From Xestospongia bergquistia (taxonomy: Eukaryota > Porifera > Demospongiae > Haplosclerida > Petrosiidae), in the NCBI GenBank assembly GCA_963965975.1, contig OZ014417.1, positions 372,001 to 436,000 of the forward strand: a stretch of DNA of 64,000 nucleotides. The letters run 5' to 3'. Each line of letters opens with the position of its first letter. Position 1 is the first letter of the stretch. Of this stretch, positions 24,301 to 35,736 are shown one piece after another. The notes beneath the pieces are model-generated. The model saw only the letters and a list, made by a program, of their open reading frames with translations. It had not been told where the DNA came from and searched no databases. The translations under genes were made by a program, and so were the position numbers.

Positions 24301-27300
24301 AACTTTTCAGTTGTACATGCTGTTTCTGGATAACACTGAAACTCTGGTCTGGTAATACTCGAGGTATCTTGAATCATATGATCCATTAGAGGAATACTTT
24401 GATGTGTTGCTATAGCAACTGGGTAAGTTGCAGCAACAGCCTCTTCATTTGACATAGAACTTGGAGTTGTTGCCACGGTAACATGAGGTGTTGTTATGGG
24501 AACCTGATGCAACATCTGTTGCATTAACTTGACATTTTTGTCCTGTGAAATTTTCTTGGCTCTGACTTTGGCTAAAATTTCAGCAGCTGTTAACTGATAC
24601 TTCTTTGTAGAAAGAACAGTAAGACCATATCTACTGCTAAGTCGACGAGGAACAGCAATTGGTGAGGAAGAAATGGATCGTCTAGTCGGAGGGAGAGGAC
24701 AAGAACTAGACAGCATGAGAGGAGGTAATGAGTGGGAACGTTGTTCCTCTTCTGGGGATGATGACTGTGATGCTGGTGGAGAAGGTAATATAAAGGATTT
24801 CACTAAAGGTTGATGATCTTTCTTGCTTCTCTTACTAGAAGATTCATCAACAGAATCATCACTAGTGCTATGAGTTTTAGTATTAGATTGTATCTTGTCA
24901 TTAATAGTAGGCAACGAATGAGGTCTCTTAATAGATTGACTGGTACTATCTGGTAGAGGGGTGGAGTCAAGAGGGACTGAATAATCCGGGGGTAAAGAGG
25001 GCCCATATAGTGTATCCTCTGTGTTTGGTATTATGTCTTTAGCTTCAGAAGAGGAACCTGTGTCAGGTATTGGTGATTCACTGGTTACCATAGTGACTCC
25101 TTCATCAATTGAAATAGGTTCAACTAGATGATGTGGATACATGTCATTATTAGTACATGTAGGTGTGGCTTTATTTGTATCTGGTGTTACCTCTTCGATA
25201 ATAAGTGACGTGGTATTAGGGGATATAGTTGGTTCAATTGAGTGATCATTATGAATATACGTGGTTTCATTGGCGTTAGATACAGCTGGATTACTAATAC
25301 ACAGGTTCTCATTAGGAGTGGGTGTGGTTTGATCAGTACTACTGGAGTACTCATTGTGAGTGGGTGTAACTGGATCAAGACCACTGAGATAATTATTAGG
25401 AGTAGGTGTGGTTTGATCAGTACTACCCAAGTACTCATTGGTAGTAGGTGTAATTGGATCAATACCAATGAGATACTCATTAGAAATGGGTGTGGTTTGA
25501 TCTGTAGGGGAAGTCTGATCAGTACTGTCAGAGTTGCTTACATTCGAGGGTGTTACAGGATCACTGAGGTACTCATTAGAAGGGGATGTGGTCTGATCAT
25601 AACCACTTGCACCAGCAACTTCTTTCTTCTGATGAGGTGCATTAATAACAATATTATTAGGAGAAGGTGTGGTCTGACTGCCTAAAGACTGGAAATCACT
25701 CCAATTCCCCTCACTAATATTAGAACACCCAGACAAAGGAGAGTCAGTGATCATTCCCTCATCCTCAATCTCCTCAAATATACCAACATGTGCATTGAGT
25801 TTCCTCTCTAACCAAGAGGCCATATTCTTGACCACAGCCTCCATCATAGGCCACTCCTCTTCCGTGACAACAGAGAGAAGATTTAAAAGACTAGGATGTT
25901 CCATATCTTCAGTTTGAACTTTGACATGTGTCACTTTATTTACAGTTTGAGTATGAGCAGATCTAGTGGGTGTGATAAAGTTAGTTTGCACTACAGAATT
26001 AACTGTCTCTTTCGTGACAGTCTGGATGGAGCGATTACGCAATCTTGGATATGTTTGAGACGAGCTATTGTTCAGTTTTGGTTGACACTGAACACCTCTT
26101 TTTATCATCTCCGGAACAGCTTGTATTGATTGATTTTTCTTGTTTGGTTGAAGAGGGGATTTGATAGGAGATGATGAACGACTATAGTGTTTGCTATGAG
26201 ATCTACGAGGAGATCGTGATGGTGATCGAGAATGAGATCTCGAGTGAGATCGAGAACGTGATGGTGAACGTGAACGAGAATATGACCTCGATCTTGTGCT
26301 GTGTCGAAAAGCTAAAGATTTTTGAAATAGCTCACCAGCTTGTAAAATAGATGAGATTTCATGAAACTCGTTTGGTGGTAAGGGACGTCTCAAATGAGGG
26401 GGCCCTCCCCACTGCGGATGTGGTGGTGGATGTCTAGGATAAGGAGAATAAGCAGGTGGTCCTGGCAATATTTCTGTTTGGTAAGGGTTCTGGTAAAGAT
26501 GATGATGATGAGGTAAATGTGGCTGAGGTGGAGGAAGCATAGCAGAAGGATGAGGGTGGAGAGTGGGAGGAGGGACTCCACCCACCACTGGAGGTGGATA
26601 TACAGGCAAATGATAATCATTTACCACGGCAGTAGGTGGAGGAGAGGGGGTAGGAAGGAACATGGATACTGAAGACCCTTGTTTGACAATTGTGTGTGTT
26701 TTAGTAGCCACCATTTTTGGTCCTGCTTGATTTGTTGATGTTACTGATGACTCAGTAGTAATAACAGCTGGTCCTGTGTTAACTTTATTAACAGATGTAC
26801 TTGATACACTCTCTTTTCCTTTAGGGGAGGAAGATTTCTTTAGCTCTTTGTGACAAGCCTTATAAGCTAAAATCCTTAGAGAAGGGACATTGCTGGTACC
26901 AGATGTAGAGGGTGAGGTACTCAATTGTCTAGCTGTGTTGGTAGGCTGAGACACTGAAGTCACATGACTTGACTGGTGGTCATGTGATATACATCGATGA
27001 CTTGACTGGTTGTCAAGTGACCTATGTTGCAGTTCAGCATCTATATTTTCTTTTTTAATGTCTTCTTCGTCATTAGTTCTTCGTCTCTTCTTATACTCTG
27101 CCAGACTCACCCTTCGAGACGGTTTCTCCGATGAAACAGGCTCCTCTTTGGGGTGAATGTGGTCACCTAAACCTGTTTCAGACTCTATAGGCTCATAAAC
27201 AATAGAAATATGACTGGTTGGAGACACAAGACCATCTGAATGGACCTCCTGTCCTGACTCATTACACACAACAACCATACCTTCATCAACATCACCTGTA

Positions 27301-29004
27301 CTGACAATAATGAGATCATTATTGTTCATTTCCACCTCATTAGTCGAGTCTACTAAAGGAACATCCCCTCCAATATGTGTAGTGTCTGGTTGAGAGGAAT
27401 CTGCTTCAGCAATATTAGGTATGGCCTATTAATAAAAGAGGAGTTGTTTAAACTGGTTAAACTAGTTACATTTACTTGTGTTACACAATGTATGGGGATA
27501 GGTTGTTCTTCAGTCAAACCACAGCTCTCTTCAGCAACTATAAATATAAAGTAATAAATTCCTCTACTCATAATTAGAAATACTAACTGTACTCAACTCC
27601 TGGTACACACAACACTTCCACATAATCAGAGTCTTCTAAAATAGATTCAGAAAGTTTCATTTTTTTAATAAAATCATTAGCTTTTGTTGCAGCAACACGA
27701 CGTTTTCTTGTACTGCTCTCTACAAGAAGATAACACCTAATGACAGCCTTTTACAAGTAACATTGAATGTACACTAAATTAGACTGTGTGTGTGGAAGCA
27801 TTAATTTACCTAGTACAACTGTAGACTTGTCTATTGTTGAATTTACAACAGGTTGATCATTGTTAGTATCAGATTGAGCATTAGTGGGTTCAGTTGTAGT
27901 GTAATCTAGTAACAAGATCAATTTGTACAAGTTCAGTAATGTCTCCTGTAACTCCATACTCTATGATATATCTATCTACTTATATTAGTGTGGTTAGTTA
28001 CCATCAACAGAATGAACTGATGTATCAGGAGATTCTTGACCTTCTTCAGTCGCTGGTACATCTGATTAATGACTCTAGTGATTACATCATAATGACATTA
28101 ATAAACAGTACCTGAGATTGGATTATCTGGTTTGAGTCTCTTGACAAACAAAGCATGTAACATATGAGGATATGCTTCTGTTGTGATACCTAGGCAAAGT
28201 AAAAAATATCAATAAATACCTTATTTGTCTAGTCTCATTTCAAAATCTGCATACTTGTAGGTTTAGGTATGAGGCTAGTGTATATAGAATAGTATCCTTA
28301 CCTAATTCTATAGTCAATGTTGATGTTGGAAGTAGAAATACTTTAAGATTATCATCAACAGACGGATGAACCACACCAGCCTATAATACATAGGAACTAA
28401 ATATATCAATGTTACTGTTAGCTTACCCATTGCTGTAGTTTCAAGTACTCTACAGTCTTCCACACATTTTTATTTTTATCATTTTTAGCTCTCAACTCAC
28501 AGTAAGTCAACATGTAGTCTTGTATCCTCACTAATAATATATAATGTATTACATTATAATATGTCTGTATTGATATAATGAACCTGTGCCTGGTTTAGAA
28601 CGTGCAGGCAAGTCTTCAAATACACGACCTTGAAACTTAGTCTTAACACGTGAAAATGATATTCTGTTCTTCAAGTTGAGATCAAATCCTCTAATAAAAT
28701 CAACATGGACATTTTAATAATTAACACAATGTTTAAATAACTAACAGTTTGAATGGAAACTTAGTTTCATCATCTGAGAACCATACAATCTCAACTTCAG
28801 AGAGGAAGGTGCTTTTATTATTCAATGTAGTCTCACCAACAACGACTCCATTCTTGTGAAGGGCTACAAAAAATGGCTACTCACCAAGAACATCGTTACA
28901 CAATAAATACCTCTAATATCTTGTAAAGACAGCTGCTGAGCGAGGTAGTTTAAGAGAATAGATTACTAACTACACTATTAGAGACTTACCTCTTGAGAAC
29001 ACAT
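18375..29004 (-). CDS. Giant IQ-repeat, RS- and proline-rich protein
   Basis: About twelve exons. The first eleven (29004 to about 27476) are small, starting MCSQEQLSLQDIRALHKNG, and encode a folded-looking region (QGRVFEDLPARSKPGTVRIQ; VWKTVEYLKLQQWAGVVHPS) that I cannot assign. The last exon is a single open frame from about 27428 to the TAA at 18375, over 9 kb. In it, by residue of that exon's frame counted from 27335: an RS-dipeptide stretch (about 345-385), Ser/Thr-rich acidic linkers, a PPLPPEDPPPAPPGE repeat (about 1075-1130), about 33 IQ-like motifs (IQxxxRGxxxR; about 1560-2400), then a proline-rich tract of PPPIPQPMST repeats (about 2640-2740) and a Gly/Arg/Tyr-rich tail. IQ motifs bind calmodulin or myosin light chains. 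ASPM is the nearest known IQ-array protein, but no calponin-homology domain is seen and an RS region is foreign to it. Total about 3,300 aa. No named orthologue recognised. Confidence 0.8.
19127..19446. repeat. 30-bp tandem repeat encoding PPPIPQ(P/S)MST
   Basis: About ten 30-bp units in phase with the reading frame, each coding ten residues of the proline-rich tail. Units differ by a few, mostly silent, changes. Confidence 0.9.
20184..20849. repeat. 81-bp tandem repeat encoding identical IQ motifs
   Basis: Eight units of 81 bp, each coding 27 residues (QAAITIQQLFRAK then QGKRDRQTYLNTR). Units are nearly identical in DNA, including at silent sites, whereas the other 24 or so IQ motifs in the same exon have diverged. 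Confidence 0.95.
23950..24125. repeat. About 48-bp repeat encoding PPLPPEDPPPAPPGE
   Basis: Three to four units inside the giant exon, reading GGAGGTAAGGGTGGTTCTCC on the plus strand; in phase with the coding frame. Confidence 0.85.
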
Positions 29005-29175
29005 CTCTAACACCTTCTTCTATTCAACAAAATGTCTTCTCATTATTGATAACATGTTAGCCCACGTGGTAGCGCGGGGGCACCATTGTCCCCGAACTTA
29101 TAGGTATGTAATTACAAAATGCACACGGTTACGTGGACTACCTCAAATATTACTACAAAAATTAATTATAATTAA

Positions 29176-29941
29176 TTAATATAATTTGAAATGTCCTGTT
29201 AACAAATCAATGACTCCACCAGGTCCTAATAAAATGGAATACAATATAAATATTACTACATTAAATTTCACCTGGTCCCACACAGACTACAGTCTCAGAA
29301 CCAGGAGCAATTTGAGTACGTCCAGCGTCTCTTACCAAATGAGTATACACTCCTAATTTACTAGCTTCACGTATAACCTGTATACTAGAAATATACTAAT
29401 AATATCCTGAATTCTATAAGAATTACAATGCTTCTTCGTCAGGTGCTTTCACAACTACCTTCATTTGACCTCCTCGTTCCCAATTTTTTAGTAACTATAA
29501 ATACGCCAAAAATATCATACCATATGTAGCACTAAATCACTAAATACACCCTCACAAAACACACACCTCATTATCAGTTCTCAGCATTTGTTTATAACCT
29601 CCCACGGCAGCATGACCAACCTAGGTTATGTACACACAATTATTAAAAGGGTTATATGTTGCTATGGTAACCTGAGCAGCCACTTTCCCTTTGCCCATTT
29701 TTAGGTCATTTCTTACAACAAATACCATTTTGTAATCTCCAGATACAATTTCATCACCAAAATCAGACTACAATAAATGATCATGTGACAGTCATGTGAC
29801 AATACATACTTCAGTCTGCGTCAGTCTTATTGCAGGGGGTAGAGGCCTTCTTCTACGTGCTACCATTATCCCTACAATAAAACCTAACCCCAAACCAGCA
29901 GATAGAGCCAAAGTCAATTTAACAGTGTCAGAAGAGTCCAT
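29176..29941 (-). CDS. PTRH2: Peptidyl-tRNA hydrolase 2 (PTRH2/Bit1)
   Basis: Starts [32 protein letters not shown]: a hydrophobic anchor followed by basic residues, as in the mitochondrial outer-membrane anchored PTRH2. The enzyme domain is complete: [70 protein letters not shown] and the end LTGHFKLY. Catalytic and binding residues of the Pth2 family (His in the GHAA block, Lys and Asp in the [11 protein letters not shown] block, RTQIAPGS) are present. About six short exons; stop TAA at 29176. It cleaves peptidyl-tRNA and, in animals, also acts in anoikis. It is head-to-head with the DUF4291 gene, with 134 bp between start codons. Confidence 0.95.
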
Positions 29942-30075
29942 CTAGCTACCACGGGTTTTAAGTATACGAAAATATCCTGATAATATCCAACAGTCACTGA
30001 GCCACACCTCCAAAAAGTTGTGGTAGATTTGTGCAATCTCTCTAGCACATTTGTATGTTCAATGTCACAGCAATA
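29942..30075. promoter_or_regulatory. Divergent promoter PTRH2 / DUF4291
   Basis: 134 bp between two opposite start codons, so one short region must drive both. No TATA box or strong known motif is apparent. An upstream ATG at 30055 in frame with the DUF4291 gene would shorten it further. Confidence 0.55.
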
Positions 30076-30981
30076 ATGGCTACTACAGCAGTTGTGAGCA
30101 AAAAAGAGTGGAGGACCCAACTTTATGTTGAGCAGAAGGAGCAGATATGGCCTAAGGAAGGCAAGCATATCTTAGCACAATATGATGACGACAGTATTGT
30201 TGTCTATCAAGCATATTGTCCAGAAATAGCAGATTATGCAGTAAAGTATCAACAGTATGTAATAATATAATATTAATACATTGAAATACATTAATGTATC
30301 AGGGATTGTATATAGTAAATTCAATATAGTGATTATAATAGTGATTACTATGTATCAATTATCATTGAATCTGTTCCTGTGGTGTCATGCTCTCTTTGGT
30401 AATAGATTTGGTGGTGATTATTTCTCTTATTCTCGTATGTCATGGATCAAAACAAACTTCTTATGGATGATGTATCGGTGTGGTTGGGCAACTAAACGAA
30501 ATCAAGAGAGAGTTTTAGCTGTGACGATTACAAGAGACGGGTTTGAAGAGATCTTAGCCAATGCTCTAACTGGTACAAATACTATACCAGTACAAACAAT
30601 TAATATGTTATATTTAGGAGCTGATGAGAAGGCTAGGGGTAAAGGTCCTTCTAATGTTCGTCTTCAATGGGATCCTGATCATCATCCTAATGGATCACCT
30701 CAAAATCGGAGAGCTATCCAATTAGGGCTTAGAAATGAGGTCTCTCATTATGTTAAATGACATAGTCATTGTATCTCTCCTAATAGATATTAGCCAAATA
30801 TGGTAATGACTGGATTGTAGAGATACAAGATGTGACCAAGTTTGTAGAGGAACAATATCAACATGTGTTACAGAGAGAATGGGATCAGTTATTAGTTGCT
30901 GAAGAAAGAGTTTACGAAGTTAATGACAGGGAAGTTGCTCGTCAAATTAAATTAATTGAAGATCATGGAGAAGAGAGTTAA
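30076..30981 (+). CDS. DUF4291 family protein
   Basis: Three exons (30076-30254, 30406-30739, 30787-30981) close as 235 aa. Conserved family blocks are intact: WPKEGKHILAQYDDDSIVVYQAY, FGGDYFSYSRMSWIKTNFLWMMYRCGWATK, ERVLAVTITRDGFEEIL, VRLQWDPDHHPNG and RRAIQLGLRNE. The family has no assigned reaction; I know it chiefly from bacteria and fungi. Here it has three exons with normal local introns and base composition, so it is resident, not contamination. An in-frame ATG at 30055 would add seven residues; 30076 is chosen because it has the better context. Transcribed divergently from PTRH2. Confidence 0.88.
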
Positions 30982-31034
30982 TGTATTAATTATTATTATA
31001 AAGATATTTTAATAATAAATAAATAATATTTTAT

Positions 31035-31797
31035 TTAATTTGAATAATAATAGTAATGTTTTCTAATTGTTGTTCTTGTTGCTAATTGTTCTCTCTGCAA
31101 CGTCAATGCTTGTTGATAACGATGTCGTCTTTTCATTTTATATTCCTCTATTCTAACTCTTTCTTGTTCTTCATCAGATACTTCATTCTCCCATCTCAAA
31201 CTCTCTAGTCTCACTTTAGCATCAATTTCCAGTTTATTTTGTGTTGTTTTGTCAGATAATGAACAAGTTAAGCCGGTTTTTTCACCTTCCTGTAATGGCT
31301 TACATTTGGTGGTCAGTGATGAATAACTCGTGCTGCTGGTATCTGTACCAGACTCTGTTGTAATATCAGAATGAACTAACTGACTGTCTCTTGTTGTACT
31401 ACTCATAGTATCAGAAGAATCATCATATCTGTAAATAAAATAAAGTTATCATGTTCTAATCTGTCATTGAGGTATATTATTGTCTCTATACCTTTTAAGT
31501 TTGTGTAAAGGTCTTTGTGTCTCAATACTGGAATTACTACTACTATATTGATCTTCTAATTTACAAATAGTCAGTGCTGATGAAAGGGGATTCGAATCAG
31601 AAGACTTAGTCTTAGATTTATGATCTCCTCCCTTTGATGCACTAACACCTACTGAAAAGGGCTTCAAATAATTATCTACTATTTCAGTTGAGCTCACCTT
31701 TGGGTTGCCCTGAGATCTCTCGCTCCTTTTTACTTTTCTTTTTCCTTTTTTTACCTGCTGGTCCTGTTTTGTTCGATTGTTTCTTAGTTGTGTCCAT
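31035..31797 (-). CDS. Small basic/low-complexity protein with C-terminal helix (unidentified)
   Basis: Three exons. The N-terminus starts MDTTKKQSNKTGPAGKKRKK, a nuclear/nucleolar-type basic cluster. A short intron (about 31664-31709) leads into a Ser/Thr-rich middle (KPFSVGVSASKGGDHKSK; LCKLEDQYSSSNSSIE type), and the last exon ends with a charged helix ENEVSDEEQERVRIEEYKMK followed by Arg/Gln-rich sequence and a HYYYYSN end. No family recognised. It shares a 129-bp divergent promoter with EXO5 that contains CTCCTAGCAACAG, resembling an RFX half-site (RGYAAC). Confidence 0.6.
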
Positions 31798-31926
31798 TAT
31801 CACCTACCACCATCCCATATATAATCAATATGCACAATAGTCTATCAGCTCCACCCAAAGCTCTCCTAGCAACAGCTCGGAATTAAGTGACGAAAGAGTT
31901 AAAATTAATTTCACTGTCACGGTACA

Positions 31927-33244
31927 ATGGCTACTTCAAGTGCTATTGAAGTAGAAATTGTAGAAGACGATGAACTTGAGTTAATAGGATGTGTGACAGA
32001 TCTAGCTACTTTAGAATCTGGTTAGCTTTAAAATGTAAATTATTTTAATTATAAAATTCCCTATTAGAACTCGAGGAAGTACAACAGCTTGTAGCCCAAC
32101 GAAAGAACAAAGGAGCATATGTACCTATGAAGTTATTTCATCGAAATAATGCAGTTTGTGTATCAGATATATCAAGTGGTTTGTATTGTGAATTACAAGT
32201 GGAATATCGTCACCTACATCCTTATCTTCAACGAACGAAACAATGGCGACAAAAAAGAGATGAAGGAAAGACTATAGAAAAAAGAAGTGTAGTTATGAAA
32301 GAAGGAGCATCCATTCACCTCAAAAAAGGTACCACCATTATGACCCATGAGTAAATATACACCCATTATCCATATCCTTAATACATGCATTCGTTCCCTT
32401 CTTGTTCATATACATATACAAATTCTGACTTTCCTTTCCAGAGCTAGAGGTCCATGAGAAGATTGAAATTCCAATGTTAACACTTGAAGACAAATGGGCT
32501 ATAGATTTACTTACTACTTACATGCAATTAGCTAGAATTAAAGAAGGTTTGATTGCTCGTGAAATCAAGTTATTTGGTAATCCATTCAACTGTACAGCTA
32601 CGCTTACTGGCATTATTGATCAATTACAGTACTGTTCACAAGATGGTGATCTGATCATGTTAGAATTAAAGACTCGTAAAAGTCGTTCGTTACCTCGAGA
32701 GGAACAGAAACGTGGCCATGCCCTCCAATTGATGCTATATAAACTATTGCTAGATTCCTTAACACAAGGCAGTATGAATTACCTCTCTTTATTAGAGGGG
32801 TTGGGGTTAAAATTGACTGTACCACTGTCACAGGGACCTATTGAATATATCCACCAATGTGGTCTGACCAGTTTAATGAACTGGCCTCAGTGGCCTAAAG
32901 AAGATCCAACTTGTCTCTCTCTTAGCGGTCTAGCTCACACTATTAGTCAGTTAATTACAGGGTTAGAGTTACCTCCAGTAAGTACTTTACTGTTACAATA
33001 TGAACATCAGCATAGTAGTGATATTATAGGAGTAGAATTGGTTGTTTTTGATGAAGTGTGGGCGAGAAAAGAGTTAGAGAAAAGTCTTCAATATTGGTTA
33101 GGGGAGCGGTCAGCATCTGGTGTTGATATTGAGGATAGTTGGAAATGTAATTATTGTCAGTTTGCTGAAGTGTGTGTATGGAGAAAAAGGCAGATAGCAG
33201 AACATTCTCCTGTGAAGAAATGGCCATCAATTTTTTCAAGATAA
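31927..33244 (+). CDS. EXO5: Exonuclease V (EXO5)
   Basis: Three exons (31927-32020, 32068-32328, 32442-33244) close as 385 aa. Marks of the EXO5/Dem1 family: SDISSGLYCELQVEYRHLHP (first cluster Cys), KEGASIHLKKELEVHEKIEIP, the nuclease core TGIIDQL and LMLELKTRKSRSLP (the Asp and ExK catalytic residues), RGHALQLMLYK, and a C-terminal CNYCQFAEVC supplying the other Fe-S ligands. EXO5 is a bidirectional single-strand DNA exonuclease with a 4Fe-4S cluster, used in mitochondrial or nuclear DNA repair. An N-terminal acidic stretch is short and shows no clear presequence. Confidence 0.92.
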
Positions 33245-33819
33245 ATTTGAACCGTACGATCTAACTACACAAAGTCACTAACTTGTACCAAAGTATTAAA
33301 AGTACATTCATCATCATATAAAGTTATGACATCAGACTAGATAAGTAGGTTAACTAGATATTATATGTTATACCTGATGAAGGCTAATAAAAGATGAAGT
33401 ACTGTATAATATTTGTATTCTAATAAAAGTAGTGTTCTGGTATTAACATTAACAACAGGGTGAGCCAGTCCTTGTCCATTATATTTACAGTATCCTTCCT
33501 TCATCTGATTGTGGTGCATTGTTCATTGTTGTAGTCCTTCAATTTAAACTTAAAAGTGTTTATAAGAAAATGTTTCATTTTTATTTTTTATTTTGAGACT
33601 GATTAAAATTAAAACATTTTTGTTAACCAAATTATCCACAAATCAATTATTTATTCTTAATAATAAGAGACAATAATTATATCTATAAATACAATAATAG
33701 TAGCACACAATACTTTAGCTCTAATGTAGGATAAAATAATAAACACCATATATAATACAGACGTCTGTATACAGGAAATACAAAGTGACAACAATAATGG
33801 AACACAAGACAATGTCAAG
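33245..33819. other. Intergenic, convergent 3' ends
   Basis: 575 bp of AT-rich sequence between the ends of EXO5 (+) and the PH-domain gene (-). AATAAA-like signals are visible near 33660 on both strands. No gene seen. Confidence 0.7.
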
Positions 33820-35493
33820 CTATCTTCGTTGTACAACATATTGTGGTTGAGTTGCTGCTAAATTGACAACAGTAACATTTACTGATGACTGCTGGACAGC
33901 TCTTGGCTGTGGACGAGGAGCAGGAGGTGGGATATAAGGTCTTGACTGATATGGTGCAGGAGGAGGAGGTCCATATCTTTGTGGAGGAGGGGGTCCGTGT
34001 CTTTGTGGTGGAGGAGGTCCATATCTTTGTGGAGGAGGAGGTCCGTATCTTTGTGGTGGAGGGGGTCCACGATAAGCTGGTTGGGGAGGTGGAGGTTGGT
34101 ATTGAGGATGAGATGGAGGAGGTGGACCACCGTATGAGTGACGATTAGCAGGTGGATAAGGTGCAGGCATTGGTGGACCAGGTCGTGGTGCTGTCCCACC
34201 AGGAGGCATAGGTGGAGCTCCATAATGCATCTGTTGTACAGGGGGAGGTTGGGGCATAGGTGGACCAGGCTGAGGAATAGGTGGACCAGGCTGGGACATA
34301 GGTGGACCAGGCTGGGACATAGGATGTCCAGATTGGGGCATAGGCTGAGGCATAGGTGGACCAGGTTGGGGCATAGGTGGACCAGGCATGGGAGGATGGC
34401 TCTGGGTTATTGAAGGTCCAGGTTGTGGCATGGGAGGTCCAGCATTAGGAGTGTAAGGAGGCGGAGCTTCTTGGTTGGGATATGTGGGAGGTGGATATTG
34501 TTGTGGCTCAGAGCCATCCTTAGCTTTACAAAGGACTTGAAGCCAGCTCCTAAAAGATGGAGGTAATTCCCATTACATAAGATGTTTAAGGAGATAGGAG
34601 TCACAACATCCAATATATCCTTTCATCACATGATGTCAGTGAACATTCCAATGTACGTATATGGAAAGGTTGATGATAATTACAGGAACTTAAGTTTAAT
34701 GAGATTCATAGTATGTCTGTGTGTGGGCTGAAGCTTGTAACACATATTCTAAATAATTTATCATTATTGTATTAAAAGTCATTATTATTATGTAGGACAT
34801 ATTTTATTATCAACAAAAGACATGTTGATGACTAACATAGTCATTATTAACAGTCACATGTTATCTTGATTTACTATTAACAAACATACACAGTAACTGA
34901 TAATTTTACTGATAGAAACTGTTTGTTATAATAATAATAAAAACTGTTACTTAATATACATATCATAAGATATAATTAGTGATAACTAAGAATTATAGGA
35001 AGTAAGAAGAGCTAACATTACTCTTTCATTGCCAAGAAGTATGGTGGTGTTAAAAACATTGTGTTATATGATGTACATTATTCTCTTACCTACACTCTTC
35101 AACTGAGTCACAAATACATGTATATGTTCTATCTGAACATACAAGAGCAAAAGTACGAACAGATTGTCCTGGATCTGACAACTTTTCAGTTGTTGAGACT
35201 TCATTGTACATTGAGATTTTCTCCACATTGACAATGTCTATCCGCCCTTTCTCTGTTTTACATTGAGGATCAGTATAATAATATAAGAAACCATTTGTTT
35301 TTAGAACAAACCAACGCTTTTTCCAAGACCGCACAGTTTGACCTATGTGGTAAAGGATATGTTAACAGAACATTGTCTGAATATAAATACTATAATTTAC
35401 TCGTAAGGTTGACAATAGCGTCTCTACAATATGATATTCTGAATACCAATACTTACCGCATTTTGTGATATAGCCGGACTTTAGAATTTCCAT
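33820..35493 (-). CDS. PH-domain protein with proline-rich tail, PLEKHB/evectin-like
   Basis: Three exons (35493-35457, 35342-35090, 34549-33820) close as 339 aa. Residues 1-105 are a PH domain: MEILKSGYITKCGQTVRSWKKRWFVL, GFLYYYTD, TFALVCSDRTYTCICDSVEE and SWLQVL. The KxGxW/SxxxxWKKRWFVL layout supports phosphoinositide binding. The rest is proline-rich with PGPPMPQ repeats, then five PPPPQR(Y/H)G repeats, ending QPQYVVQRR. PH domain plus PxY-rich tail recalls PLEKHB1/2 (evectins), but their C-terminal membrane helix is absent. The proline repeats could bind SH3, WW or profilin. Intron 2 is about 540 nt. Confidence 0.75.
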
Positions 35494-35736
35494 TGTTTTT
35501 AGTGAACGATCAAGATACGCTTCGTTCTACTTTGTGGTTATGTGTAGAGCGACCAGTTATTATAAAAAAATTATGCAAAGTAGATTATTAAAATGACAGC
35601 CACACCCACAAAACATCGTGACATAGCATATTACGTCATAGCTCTCTGGTCAGACACCATCCCTCGATTTCTCCGAGGCATAAGACTACCATTAACTTCA
35701 TAACTTTCTTTTAATTTCAACCAGAATCTCTCAACA

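Noticed and set aside
29040..29110. GC-rich hairpin-like stretch near 29070 as a tRNA
   Set aside because: CGGGGGCACCATTGTCCCCG can pair, but no acceptor, D or T arms fit; it is more likely the promoter of the giant gene.
33885..34413. Several open frames on both strands over the PH-gene tail
   Set aside because: Shadows of the PPPPQR and PGPPMPQ repeats.
35470..35500. A fourth copy of the shared promoter element (TTTAGAATTTCCAT)
   Set aside because: It is coding sequence of the PH gene's first exon, and GTTTCCG is missing.
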